Origin: Thunnus maccoyii
Lineage: Eukaryota; Chordata; Actinopteri; Scombriformes; Scombridae
DNA: 64,000 nucleotides
Assembly: GCF_910596095.1 (NCBI RefSeq)
Contig: NC_056540.1
Location: forward strand, 17,510,501-17,574,500
Reading direction: 5' to 3'
Positions 42,262 through 53,479 of the stretch are shown here, piece by piece. The notes below the pieces were generated by a model. That model made no database searches, was not told the origin of the DNA, and saw nothing but the letters and a program-made list of their open reading frames with translations. Position 1 is the stretch's first letter; each line of letters opens with the position of its first letter. The translations under genes were made by a program, and so were the position numbers.

Positions 42262-43282
42262 AACACATGTATCCTGATGGCACTGACCTCCTCCAGAATG
42301 ACAATGCTCCAAATCACAAAGCATGAGGTGTCACTCAGTGGTTTGATAAGTGATGTGAATCATATGCCATGGCCTTCTCCATTATCAAAGCTAAACTCAA
42401 CACTGGTGGCAAGTTTTAGAGTGACATGTCATAGACTGCACCAAAGGAGGGAATATCTTCTGTAAGAAGAACGCCCTGACTGGCACATGAATGTCTGGGT
42501 CAAAGTCCTCCTCTGTGTTTAATGTCGGATGCCAAACCAGCATTCAAGTAACATAATGTTGCAAAGGCAAAATAAGTTTTATAACTGGAATAGTAATGCA
42601 AAATTGGAACCAGTAACACCAAAATAAACATATTAAGTAAGACTACATAATGGACATAAAATGGAGCGGTATATTAGCTCAAGCCTGAATCCTGCTGGCT
42701 GATGCAATAAAAAACATTTTATTTGTATGATCCCATTTTTAAACTGTCATAACAGACCTTGTGGCGCAACGGTAGCGCATCTGACTCCAGATCAGAAGGC
42801 TGCGTGTTCAAATCACGTCAAGGTCAAAGGTGATCACCTTTGAAATGAGCAGGTGGTTGGCCTGAGCATTGTTAATGCTTCATAAGCAACATTTGCAGTC
42901 ATTGTGAGTACTATGAGTGGTCTATGCAATCAGTAAATGTAAATCCAATCAAATGTCTATGGTACTTTTTAGACCAGTGTCAGACTGCACTCTCCACCAC
43001 CATCTAAACACCAAATGAGGCAATATACTTTGGAAGAACTGACTTCATCCCTCTAGAAGAGTTTTGGAGACGTGGAGAATATATACCAAAGTGCTCTGAG
43101 TCTTTTGTGGAGGCTTGTCGTGTTAATAACATACTTGATTGTTTTCTCCTTTACTGTTTCACTCGTCTGCATATATATGGTTGTTGTATAACTAAGCTGA
43201 TGGACATAAAGGAACCGTATCTGGGCTACAGTGATAGACATTTCATTTGTATGGCATCTTTGTATATTATAGTTTGCGCAAT
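42262..43282. repeat. Inverted segment of the array
   Basis: Block order and strand are reversed relative to the rest of the array: the sequences around AATCATATGCCATGGCCTTC, the B-class tRNA at 42755-42826 (plus strand), ACCACCATCTAAACACCAAA and the end of a P slot (TTTGCGCAATT) all read on the opposite strand. The right border abuts an L2 piece. Confidence 0.75.
42755..42826 (+). tRNA. tRNA-Trp (CCA), class B, only plus-strand copy
   Basis: Acceptor GACCTTG/CAAGGTC, D-stem GCGC/GCGC, position 26 A, anticodon CCA, T-stem GCGTG/CACGT, all paired. It lies in the inverted segment 42262-43282. The nearest T-run downstream (TACTTTTTAG) is about 135 nt away. Confidence 0.9.
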
Positions 43283-43592
43283 TCAAGAGAAGAGTCTAGC
43301 TGGTGACTTAAGGCCCTGTGGTGGTCATTGTACCAGGTGCCTTTCATTGGCAGGGCATAGTGAGCGGTAGGCAGGAGCTGTTTTGTAAGCGAGCATCAAG
43401 GATTTGAATCTGATTCAGGCAGCAACTGGGAGCCAGTGGAGGGATATGAGTAGCAGGTTGACATGTGCTGTTTTGGGCTGGTTGAAGACCAGCTGTGCTG
43501 CCGTGTTCTGTATCATCTGCAGAGGTTTGAATCTTAATGTGGGGAGATCTGCCAGTAAGGAGTTGCAGTTGTCAATGCACGATATTACAACA
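43283..43592 (-). mobile_element. L2 fragment (C-terminal coding and 3' region)
   Basis: Inverted matches to the 38.7 kb L2: GAGTCTAGCTGGTGACTTAA, CAACTGGGAGCCAGTGGAGG, CTGTTTTGGGCTGGTTGAAG and CTGCCAGTAAGGAGTTGCAG. Internally deleted. Confidence 0.65.
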
Positions 43593-43668
43593 TTCTTACG
43601 GTGGGGGTATTAGCATCCTGAAAGAAACTACTGCAGTCAGGACAGAAATGTTTCATCATACAGCTGCT

Positions 43669-43708
43669 CAACTCCAATGCAATTTGAACATGAAACCTTC
43701 TTATCTGA
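43669..43708 (-). pseudogene. P-slot tRNA-Trp relic, 3' half only
   Basis: Retains the T-arm relic CATGTTCAAATTGCATTGG and the start of the anticodon arm, then runs into unit sequence (AATGCCATACAAGTGG). Confidence 0.55.
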
Positions 43709-43850
43709 ATGCCATACAAGTGGGTCTACATTTAGTGATTGCATAGATCACCCATTCTCATCAAGCTCACTCACAGTGACTGTAAATGTTGCTCATGAAG
43801 ATTTAACAACACTCAGGTCAACTACCTGCTCATTTGAAGGTGATCACCTG

Positions 43851-43922
43851 TGACCTTGATGTGATTTGAACACACAACCTTCTGATCTGGAGTCAGACGC
43901 GCTACCGTTGCGCCACAAGGTC
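43851..43922 (-). tRNA. tRNA-Trp (CCA), class B
   Basis: Acceptor GACCTTG/CAAGGTC, D-stem GCGC/GCGC, anticodon CCA. The T-stem GTGTG/CACAT is changed on both strands relative to GCGTG/CACGT, so pairing is kept (C-G became T-A). Confidence 0.88.
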
Positions 43923-44230
43923 TGTTAGGACAGTTTAAAAATGCAAGTAAAATGTTTATTATTGCATCAGCCAGCAGGATTCAGGCTTGAGCTAATATAA
44001 TGCTCCATTTTATGTCCATTAACTAGTCTTACTTATTAATACGCTTATTGTGCTGTTACTGGTTCTAATTTTGCATTACTATTCCAATTATAAAACTTAT
44101 TTTGCCCTTGCAACATTTTGTTGTTTGAATGCTGGTTTGGCATCTGGCACTAAACACAGAGGAAGATCTTGACCCAAGACGTCCATGTGCTAGTCAAGGT
44201 GTTCTTCTTCCCTCATTTGGTGTAGTCAAT

Positions 44231-45426
44231 GGGTGAATCCCAAGTCTCTTAAATTGCATCCACGTTTCCCTCACTTGCATCTTTTCCTTGCGTCTTAGTC
44301 CCTCCCACCGTGGATGCAAGGAAAGACACAAGGAAACCAAGCAAGGAGAGAGGAAACAAGGAAATTTGTTTTAAGAGACATGAGACGTCCTCACCTTTTG
44401 AAGCGTCATGTGAAGCGACGTCTGTTCATGATGACGGCGACAGCTGATCACAACTGGATCAGCTGTCAGTCGGCTTTAAAAGCTGTAGAGACTCCTGATG
44501 GAGTTTGTGTCTGCACACATGTGCACTGTGCTAACACTAATAAAGGTGCACAGTTATCACTGCTAAAGCAGCTGTTTTCTCTTTAACAAACACCTAAATA
44601 ACAACCTGCATTTTGTATTTACACTGTGTACTGTGTCCTGCTCAGAGGCACAGGAACTATTTCTACTCGCAGAATGCGTTTATACTATTTATTGGTTATT
44701 TGCATTTGTATTTTTTGATAATCCTGATAATGAATTAATTATTCAATAACTTGAAAATATGTATTTGGCTAAATGTTTCAGGGCAAATGGAAATTATGTA
44801 ACTCATATCAAACCTGATGCTCAGGAATTTTCAGCCTCACATGTGACTGAATGGAAATGACGATAAATTATGTAAAATATAGATGTGCTTAACTGTTATT
44901 ATGGATAAAATTAAAGTCAGGAAGAGCCTGTCAGCAAGAAACAGTTTAATGGGGGATATAACAGATCATGAAAAGAAAAATCTTTCTAATAAATGAAGAA
45001 AGTTGTTTATGGTTCTTTTGTTGATCAGACCGACGATTAACAGATTTTTAACTATATGATGAATCAGAAACACATAAAACATAAAACTTGGGAATGATAC
45101 ACTTAAATTTAATCTGTAATCTGTCTCAAATTCGGTATGAAACTGCAATTATGTATCAGATCAGTCAGATCAGCTGCAGCGTCCAATCAATAACTGATAT
45201 CCAATAAGGGGGCCTGTCGGCTGGTAAAAGACTTCTGTGAAGGCTGCTCTCGTGTTTCCTCGCTCCTTGCTCCTCAGAGATCCCTCCTCAATCCTCGATC
45301 CTCGCTCCTCGAAGCAGAAGCAAGAGATTTGGGACGCTTATCAAAATGGCGCACCAGGAACAACTTCCGGTTCAGGCGAGGAGCGAGGAGCAAGGAAAGA
45401 TCAAATAAAAGACTTGAGATGTACCC
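44231..45426. mobile_element. DNA transposon with inverted GGGT ends (non-autonomous)
   Basis: A 1.2-kb segment interrupts the unit between TGGTGTAGTCAAT and TATGACATGTCGCTC; sister units show the joined site. Its ends are imperfect inverted repeats: GGGTGAATCCCAAGTCTCTT on the left, and AAGACTTGAGATGTACCC on the right, whose complement starts GGGTACATCTCAAGTCTT. Near both ends are GAGGAGCGAGGAGCAAGG-like short repeats. A 3-bp target duplication (AAT/TAT) is possible. No transposase frame is seen. Superfamily not assigned. Confidence 0.6.
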
Positions 45427-45648
45427 TATGACATGTCGCTCTAAAACTTGCCACCAGTGTTCAGTTCAGCTTTGATGACCAAGAAGGCCATAGCACATGA
45501 TTCACATCACTTATCAAACCAATGAGTGACACTTTATGCTCTGTAATTTGGGGCATTGAGGTGGCCAGTGCCATCTGGATACTTGTGTTTGATCACAGAA
45601 TAAATGTGACCTCTCAGTTGCTCAAAGGAAGTCACAGGTGCAACTGTT

Positions 45649-45720
45649 TGACCTTGACATGATTTGAACATGCAACCTTCTGATCTGGAGTCAGACGCGC
45701 TACCGTTGCGCCACAAGGTC
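45649..45720 (-). tRNA. tRNA-Trp (CCA), class B, recoded T-stem
   Basis: Acceptor GACCTTG/CAAGGTC, D-stem GCGC/GCGC, anticodon CCA. The T-stem GCATG/CATGT has a double change relative to GCGTG/CACGT that keeps pairing. First of three near-identical unit copies (45.6, 46.3 and 47.9 kb). Confidence 0.88.
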
Positions 45721-46259
45721 TGTTATGATATTTTAAAAATGCAAGTAAAATGTTTATTATTGCATCAGCCAGCAGGATTCAGGTTTGAGCTAATATACTG
45801 CTCCATTTTATGTCCATCAACTAGTCTTACTTATTAATACGCTTATTTTGCTGTTAGTGGTTCCAATTTTGCATTACTATTCCAGTTATAAAACTTATTT
45901 TGCCCTTGCAACATTTTGGTATTTGAATGCTGGTTTGGCCTCTGGCACTAAACACATAGGAAGACCTTGACCCAAGACGTCCATGCACCAGTCAGGGTGT
46001 TCTTCTTCTAGAATATATTCCCTCATTTGGTGCAGTCTATCACATGTCGCTCTAAAACTTGCCATCAGTGTTCAGTTCAGCTTTGATGACCAAGAAGGCC
46101 ATAGCACATGATTCACATCACTTATCAAACCAATGAGTGACACTTTATGCTCTGTAATTTGGGGCATTGAGGTGGCCAGTGCCATCTGGATACTTGTGTT
46201 TGATCACAGAATAAATGTGACCTCTCAGTTGCTCAAAGGAAGTCACAGGTGCAACTGTT

Positions 46260-46331
46260 TGACCTTGACATGATTTGAACATGCAACCTTCTGATCTGGA
46301 GTCAGACGCGCTACCGTTGCGCCACAAGGTC
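46260..46331 (-). tRNA. tRNA-Trp (CCA), class B, recoded T-stem
   Basis: Identical in sequence to the copy at 45649, exactly 611 bp away, with identical flanks: a very recent tandem duplication of one unit. Confidence 0.88.
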
Positions 46332-46865
46332 TGTTATGATATTTTAAAAATGCAAGTAAAATGTTTATTATTGCATCAGCCAGCAGGATTCAGGTTTGAG
46401 CTAATATACTGCTCCATTTTATGTCCATCAACTAGTCTTACTTATTAATACGCTTATTTTGCTGTTAGTGGTTCCAATTTTGCATTACTATTCCAGTTAT
46501 AAAACTTATTTTGCCCTTGCAACATTTTGGCATTTGAATGCTGGTTTGGCCTCCGGCACTAAACACAGAGGAAGACCTTGACCCAGGACGTCCATGTACC
46601 AGTCAGGGTGTTCTTCTTCTAGAATATAGTCCCTCATTTGGTGCAGTCTATCACATGTCGCTCTAAAACTTGCCATCAGTGTTCAGTTCAGCTTTGATGA
46701 CCAAGCCATAGCACATGATTCACATCTCTTATCAAACCAATGAGTGACACTTTTTTTTTACTGTAGTTTGGGGCATTGTCATTATGGAGGAGGCCAGTGC
46801 CATCTGGATACAGATCATGTGACCTCTCAGTTGCTCAGAGTAAGTCACAGAGAGTTGTAACCCTT

Positions 46866-46937
46866 TGACCCTGACGTGATTTGAACACGCAACCTTCTGA
46901 TCTGGAGTCAGACGCGCTACCGTTGCGCCACAGAGTC
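46866..46937 (-). tRNA. tRNA-Trp (CCA), class A
   Basis: Acceptor GACTCTG/CAGGGTC, D-stem GCGC/GCGC, T-stem GCGTG/CACGT, anticodon CCA, all arms paired. 606 bp to the right of a class B copy. Confidence 0.9.
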
Positions 46938-47214
46938 TGCTGTCTCACACTGTTATGACAACTTAGAACCAACTTAGAACCATGTTATACAAGTATAATA
47001 TCTATCACTGCAGCAGGATTCAAGCCTAAACCAAGATACACTTATGAAGACTTTGGCCAAAGACACTGTGCTCTTACGTTAATGCGGAGAGACCTGCCAG
47101 TAAGGAGTTGCCATTGTCAATGCATGATATTACAAGAGCCTTTTGATGGGGGCACTAGCATCTTGAAAGAGACTACTGCAGTCAGGAGACAAAATGTTTC
47201 ATCATACAACTGCT

Positions 47215-47284
47215 TGACTCTAATGCAATTTGAACATGAAACCTTCTTATCTGGAGTCAGACACACCAGAATTGCGCAAACTAT
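47215..47284 (-). pseudogene. P-slot tRNA-Trp relic
   Basis: Recognisable from TCTGACTCCAGATAAGAAGG and CATGTTCAAATTGCATTAGAG. The anticodon stem, D-arm and 5' acceptor are degraded (CAATTCTGGTGTG). The same changes recur at 48833 and 50473. Confidence 0.75.
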
Positions 47285-47890
47285 AATATACAAAGATGCC
47301 ATACAGCTGAAATGTCTATCACTGTTGCCCAGATATGGTTCCTTTATGTCCATCAACTTAAATACACAACCATATATATGCAGATGGGTGACACAATAAA
47401 GGAGAAAACAATCAAGTGTGTTATTAACAGGTTCAGCCACAACAAGCCTCAGAGCACTCAAGTATATATTCTCCATGTCTATTCTAGAGGGATGAACTTA
47501 CTTCTTCCAGGGTATTATTGCTTCATTTGGTGGTGGAGAGTGCAATCTAACACTGGTGTTTGATTGGGTTTACATTTAGTGATGCACAGAGGAGGACTTT
47601 GACCCAGACATTCATGTGCCAGTCAGGGCGTTCTTCTTACAGAAGATATTCCCTCATTTGGTGCAGTCTATCACATGTCGCTCTAAAACTTGCCATCAGT
47701 GTTCAGTTCAGCTTTGATGACCAAGAAGGCCATAGCACATGATTCACATCACTTATCAAACCAATGAGTGACACTTTATGCTCTGTAATTTGGGGCATTG
47801 AGGTGGCCAGTGCCATCTGGATACTTGTGTTTGATCACAGAATAAATGTGGCCTCTCAGTTGCTCAAAGGAAGTCACAGGTGCAACTGTT

Positions 47891-47962
47891 TGACCTTGAC
47901 ATGATTTGAACATGCAACCTTCTGATCTGGAGTCAGACGCGCTACCGTTGCGCCACAAGGTC
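47891..47962 (-). tRNA. tRNA-Trp (CCA), class B, recoded T-stem
   Basis: Same sequence as the copies at 45649 and 46260 (T-stem GCATG/CATGT, fully paired). Its surrounding unit is nearly identical to theirs. Confidence 0.88.
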
Positions 47963-48494
47963 TGTTATGATATTTTAAAAATGCAAGTAAAATGTTTATT
48001 ATTGCATCAGCCAGCAGGATTCAGGTTTGAGCTAATATACTGCTCCATTTTATGTCTATCAACTAGTCTTACTTATTAATACGCTTATTTTGCTGTTAGT
48101 GGTTCCAATTTTGCATTACTATTCCAGTTATAAAACTTATTTTGCCCTTGCAACATTTTGGCATTTGAATGCTGGTTTGGCCTCCGGCACTAAACACAGA
48201 GGAAGACCTTGACCCAAGACGTCCATGTACCAGTCAGGGTGTTCTTCTTCTAGAATATAGTCCCTCATTTGGTGCAGTCTATCACATGTCGCTCTAAAAC
48301 TTGCCATCAGTGTTCAGTTCAGCTTTGATGACCAAGCCATAGCACATGATTCACATCTCTTATCAAACCAATGAGTGACACTTTATGCTCTGTAGTTTGG
48401 GGCATTGTCATTATGGAGGAGGCCAGTGCCATCTGGATACAGATCATGTGACCTCTCAGTTGCTCAGAGTAAGTCACAGAGAGTTGTAACCCTT

Positions 48495-48566
48495 TGACCC
48501 TGACGTGATTTGAACACGCAACCTTCTGATCTGGAGTCAGACGCGCTACCGTTGCGCCACAGAGTC
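48495..48566 (-). tRNA. tRNA-Trp (CCA), class A
   Basis: Acceptor GACTCTG/CAGGGTC, canonical D- and T-stems, anticodon CCA. 604 bp from the class B copy to its left. Confidence 0.9.
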
Positions 48567-48832
48567 TGCTGTCTCAAACTGTTATGGCAACTTAGAACCA
48601 TGTTATACAAGTACAATATCTATCGCTACAGCAAGATTCAAGCCTAAACCAAGATACACTGATGAAGACTTTGGCCAAAGACACTGTGCTCTTAAGTTAA
48701 TGCGGAGAGACCTGCCAGTAAGGAGTTGCTATTGTCAATGCATGATATTACAAGAGCTTTTTGATGGGGGCATTAGCATCTTGAAAGAGACTACTGCAGT
48801 CAGGAGACAAAATGTTTCATCATACAACTGCT

Positions 48833-48902
48833 TGACTCTAATGCAATTTGAACATGAAACCTTCTTATCTGGAGTCAGACACACCAGAATTGCGCAAACT
48901 AT
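48833..48902 (-). pseudogene. P-slot tRNA-Trp relic
   Basis: Same degraded form as 47215-47284, at the same place in the unit, 338 bp from the class A gene to its left. Confidence 0.75.
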
Positions 48903-49319
48903 GTATACAAAGATGCCATACAGCTGAAACGTCTATCACTGTAGCCCAGGTATGGTTCCTTTATGTCCATCAGCTTAAATACACAACCATATATGCAGAT
49001 GGGTGACACAATAAAGGAGAAAGCAATCAAGTGTGTTATTAACAGGTTGGGTCACGACAAACCTCCACAAAAGACTCAGAGGACTTTGGTATATATTCTC
49101 CAAGTCTCCAAAACTCATCTAGAGGGATATAGTTAATTCTTCCAAAGTATATTGCCTCATTTGGTGGTGGAGAGTGCAATCTAACACTGGTGTTTGATTG
49201 GGTTTACATTTAGTGATGCATAGACCACTCATGAAACTCACACAGTGACTGCAAATGTTGCTCATGAAGGATTAAGAATGCTCAGATCAACCAGCTGCTC
49301 ATTTGAAGGTGATCACTTT

Positions 49320-49391
49320 TGACCTTGATGTGATTTGAACACGCAACCTTCTGATCTGGAGTCAGACGTGCTACCGTTGCACCACAAGGTC
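49320..49391 (-). tRNA. tRNA-Trp (CCA), class B, compensated D-stem
   Basis: Acceptor GACCTTG/CAAGGTC. The D-stem is GTGC/GCAC, changed on both strands and fully paired. Anticodon CCA. The T-stem GCGTG/CACAT has one C-A mismatch. Confidence 0.78.
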
Positions 49392-49447
49392 TGCTATTGA
49401 CATCTGTCATGACAATTTAGAACCATGCTATACAAGTACAATATCTA

Positions 49448-50257
49448 TGTAAGGGACTGAGCTGGCAGACAAAGGAAACTCAGGTGGTTTCAAAAAAAGA
49501 GGGTTTTTATTTTACCCAAAAAACGCAAAAAAGGTACAAATGACAATATATGTAAATAAAGTTCAGGGCCCATAAAAGAGGTCAAATAAACAGAACTCAA
49601 CAAAAGTGAACTTAACCCTGCTAACAGACCTTTCAAAATGTACACAAAGGGGAACATATATACTGGATGATCAGACCATAACACAAGAGGGGTAACTGAC
49701 AAATGACAAACAAAAAAAACCCAACAGAATTCCCCCCCCAAAACAGGTTAACTCAACTAAAATCAACTAAACCAAAAATACCCAACTAAACATTCAATAA
49801 AGAGAAACAAACAATATGACTAAACTTGAAATAAACAGTTCCTCCCTGTGAGGTGTCAGGACTTGGTATGACCCAATTGGCCACTTCCTGTATTTAACCA
49901 TTGCATGTCCTGATGCACATCCTTTGCCCAGGCCTGGCCAGATGTCCTCCAGGAGCAGCACCCCAACACTGGTAACTCAAAAAATGAAAATTAGAACAAC
50001 TTAAACTAATGACATATAAGTTGACCAAATGTGCGCGCTACAAATAGAAACTAATGTACTGCCAAACTGTAAAATAAAATGAGTATGATGTATGAAACAA
50101 AATCCAGTGTGTTGTTATTTATTTGTATGTAATGTGAAATGTAAAATTAGCTAACTGAGGAAAAAATGAACTACAGATGTAAAAGAGACCAAAGTGTGAG
50201 TGCCAGCTGGGATACAAACTTCAATGCAGCTGTGTGGCTGCAAGTGCGGCTATCACA
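49448..50257 (-). mobile_element. Solo LTR, probably Ty3/gypsy-like
   Basis: An 810-bp insertion with TG...CA ends (TGTAAGGGACTG on the left, CGGCTATCACA on the right on the plus strand), flanked by a 5-bp target duplication ATCTA (49443-49447 and 50258-50262). The uninterrupted site is readable in sister units (near 48620). On the minus strand it starts TGTGATAGCCGCAC and ends GTCCCTTACA, resembling the LTR at 51274-52022, so the two belong to one family in opposite orientation. No internal retroelement region remains. It inserted after the array unit was amplified. Confidence 0.8.
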
Positions 50258-50472
50258 ATCTATCACAGCAGCAGGATTCAAGCCTGAACTGAGACACACT
50301 GATGAAGACTTTGGCCAAAGACACTGTGCTCTTACTGTAATGCGGAGAGACCTGTCAGTAAGGAGTTGCCATTGTCAATGCATGATATTACAAGAGCTTT
50401 TTGATGGGGGCATTAGCATCTTGAAAGAGACTACTGCAGTCAGGAGACAAAATGTTTCATCATACAACTGCT

Positions 50473-50542
50473 TGACTCTAATGCAATTTGAACATGAAAC
50501 CTTCTTATCTGGAGTCAGACACACCAGAATTGCGCAAACTAT
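50473..50542 (-). pseudogene. P-slot tRNA-Trp relic
   Basis: Same form as 47215 and 48833, followed closely by a second P-slot copy at 50673. Confidence 0.75.
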
Positions 50543-50672
50543 ATATACAAAGATGCCATACAGCTGAAATGTCTATCACTGTAGCCCAGGTATGGTTCCT
50601 TATGATGGGGGCATTAGCATCTTGAAAGAGACTACTGCAATCAGGACAGAAATGTTTCATCATACAACTGCT

Positions 50673-50737
50673 TGACCCTAACGCAATTTGAATATGAAAC
50701 TTTATCTGGAGTCAGACACACCAGAATTGCGCAAACT
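50673..50737 (-). pseudogene. P-slot tRNA-Trp relic, second of a local pair
   Basis: Further shortened P copy (5 bp lost between the anticodon arm and the T-arm) 200 bp from the previous one, showing a local duplication of the P block. Confidence 0.7.
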
Positions 50738-50976
50738 ATAATATAGAAAGATGCCATACAAGTGAAATGTTTATCACTGCAGCCTGAGCCCAGATATGGT
50801 TCCTTTTATGTCCGTCAGCTTAAATACACAACAACCCAATCTAACACTAGTGTTTGATTGGGTTTACATTTAGTGATGCATAGACCACTCATAACACTCA
50901 GTGACTGCAAATGTTCCTCATTTCAGGATTAACAATGCTCAGGTCAACCAGCTGCTCATTTGAAGGTGATCACCTA

Positions 50977-51048
50977 TGACCTTGATGTGATTTGAACACA
51001 CAACCTTCTGATCTGGAGTCAGACGCGCTACCGTTGCGCCACAAGGTC
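50977..51048 (-). tRNA. tRNA-Trp (CCA), class B
   Basis: Acceptor GACCTTG/CAAGGTC, D-stem GCGC/GCGC, anticodon CCA, T-stem GTGTG/CACAT, fully paired as in the copy at 43851. Confidence 0.88.
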
Positions 51049-51273
51049 TGTTATCACAGTGTAAAAATGGGGTCATACAAGTAAAATGTTTATTATTGCA
51101 TCAGCCAGCAGGATTCAGGCTTGAGCCAATATACCGCTCCATTTTATGTCCATTAACTAGTCTTACTTATTAATGCTCTTATTTTGCTCTTACTTGTTCC
51201 AATTTTGCATTACTATTCCAATTATAAAACTTATTTTGTCCTTGCAACATTTTTTTATTTGAATGCTGGTTTG

Positions 51274-52022
51274 TGTGGTGGCCGCACCACATGTGAGCAC
51301 CAAGTGTTAGTAGTTTTCTTTTTAACACTTAACGTACAAACATTTCAAATAATGACAGTACACATAGTCTTTTGTTTTCATACAGCACACACTTCATTAT
51401 TGACAGTTTGTTTGCTAATTTGAGTGCATGCATTTTGGTTAACATTCTGTCATTAATATTTCTTGCTTGTGTTAAATCATGCTTTACCTTTGTCTTTTTT
51501 TTCATGGATCCGGCGAGTTCTCCCTCTGGCCAAACTAGTCGGCATCGGTAAAGATGGCCTCTTATACTGTGGCAGGCAGGAAGTGGAAGAGGCCAACCGG
51601 GCGTGCCAGAGGGGAGTCTGCCTAATTACTTTAAGATGTCAAGTTTTATTTTTCTTGCTTTTGATAGTTAGTTTGGTTGTAAATAGTTTCTTGATTTAAA
51701 TCTTTGTTGCGATTAATGTTTATGATATAGAGATAATTGTTTATTCCTGCCCCTTCTTGTATGTCTGTGTAGACTAGCCTGTGTGTATATAAACCCCCCT
51801 TATGTGTCATTTGTCAGGTCTGTTATGTTCAGGTCAGGTCGCTTTTTGTTTAGTTGACCTCAATTTGAGTTAAAGGGTCCTAGTTATTTTGAAATTACTT
51901 TCCTCTATTTTTTCTATTTTTGTATTTTGAAAAAAATTATTTAAGTTGAAATTAACTTGTAAATTACTATTTTTTGCTTTATACACCTGGTGTTCTTGAG
52001 TCTTACTGCTTGGTCCCTGACA
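51274..52022 (+). mobile_element. Solo LTR, probably Ty3/gypsy-like
   Basis: A 749-bp insertion starting TGTGGTGGCCGCAC and ending GGTCCCTGACA, flanked by a perfect 5-bp target duplication GTTTG (51269-51273 and 52023-52027). Sister units contain the intact site GAATGCTGGTTTGGC. A TATA-like GTATATAAACCCCC lies at about 51787. Related to the LTR at 49448-50257 but in opposite orientation. Only an LTR is present. Confidence 0.85.
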
Positions 52023-52362
52023 GTTTGGCATCTGGCATTAAACACAGAGGAAGACCTTGACCCAAGATGTCCATGTGCCAGTCAGGGCGTTCTTCTTCCA
52101 AAAGATATTCCCTCATTTGGTGCAGTCTATCACATGTCACTCTAAAACTTGCTATCAGTGTTCAGTGCAGTTTTGATGACCAAGAAGGCCATAGTATGTG
52201 ATTCACATCACTTATCAAACCAGTGAGTGACAGCTCATGCTTTGTGATGTGGGGCATTGTCATTATGGAGGACGCCAGTGCTATCAGGATACATATGTTT
52301 GATCAGAGAATAAATGCAACCCTTCAGTTGCTCAAAGGAAGTCACAGGGAGTTGCAACTGTT

Positions 52363-52434
52363 TGACCCTGACGTGATTTGAACACGCAACCTTCTGATCT
52401 GGAGTCAGACGCGCTACCGTTGCGCCACAGAGTC
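52363..52434 (-). tRNA. tRNA-Trp (CCA), class A
   Basis: Canonical class A form (GACTCTG/CAGGGTC, GCGTG/CACGT). It opens the left copy of the roughly 8-kb duplication; the counterpart is at 60376. Confidence 0.9.
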
Positions 52435-52735
52435 TGCTGTCTCACACTGTTATGACAACTTAGAACCATGTTATACAAGTATAATATCTATCACTGCAGC
52501 AGGATTCAAGCCTGAGCTGAGATAAACTGATGAAGACTTTGGCCAAAGACATTGTGCTCCTCATGCAGAAGATATTTCCTCATTTGAAGTTTTGACAATG
52601 GTGGTGAAGAGTGCTGTGATAAACGTGTCGCCCCAAAATTAGGTGTTCAGTTTAGCTTACATCTGGTGACAGCAAAGGCCAAAACATATGATTTAAATTA
52701 TTAAATTATTATTATTATTATTATTATTAAATTAA

Positions 52736-53180
52736 ATTACAATGTTACAATTTCATTTGGCAGTTGCTTTGATCCAAAGTGACATACATCTGAGAGTTAA
52801 TACAACACAAGCAAGGATCTAGTCAGGAGAGAACAATGTGAGTAAGTGCTATAAAGTTAAGTTCAAGTCTGATAGGATGTAGGTACCAACAGGCAGTGCA
52901 CAGAGGTAACGCCTGTTAACGAACTACAGAAGAGAAGCGTCTAGCTAGCAACTTAAGGCCCTGTTGTGGTGGTTGTGCCAGATGCCTTTCATTGGCAGAG
53001 CATAAAGAGTAGGAGGGAGTGTAGACCTGAATGAGGGAGTTCAGGTAGGTGGAAGCTGTTAGTTGCTGTTTTGTGAGCGAGCATCAAGGTTTTGAATCTG
53101 ATTCGGGCAGCAACTGGGAGCCAGTGGAGGGATATGAACAGCAGGGTGACATGTTGTTTTGGGCTGGTTGAAGACCAGAG
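52736..53180 (-). mobile_element. L2 3'-end fragment, duplicated
   Basis: Contains the inverted L2 tail (TTTCATTTGGCAGTTGCTTT) and thumb-region remnants (GCAACTGGGAGCCAGTGGAG). A short ATT repeat at its left is absent from the duplicate at 60725-61180. Confidence 0.65.
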
Positions 53181-53407
53181 CCTTATGATGGGCGGGATGA
53201 ACTCATTTCTTCCAAAGTATATTGCCTCAATTGGTGTTTAGATGATGGTGGAGAGTGCAGTCTGACACTGATCTAAAATGTCACATAGAAGTTTGATTGG
53301 GTTTACATTTAGTGATGCATAGACCACTCATAATGCTCACAGTGACTCCTCATGAAGTATTAACAATGCTCAGGCCAACCACCTGCTCATTGGAAGGTGA
53401 TCACCTG

Positions 53408-53479
53408 TGACCTTGACGTGATTTGAACACGCAACCTCCTGATCTGGAGTCAGATGCGCTACCATTGCGCCACAAGGTC
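53408..53479 (-). tRNA. tRNA-Trp (CCA), class B
   Basis: Acceptor GACCTTG/CAAGGTC, anticodon CCA, T-stem GCGTG/CACGT. The last anticodon-stem pair is T-G and position 26 is A. Counterpart at 61410. Confidence 0.87.
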
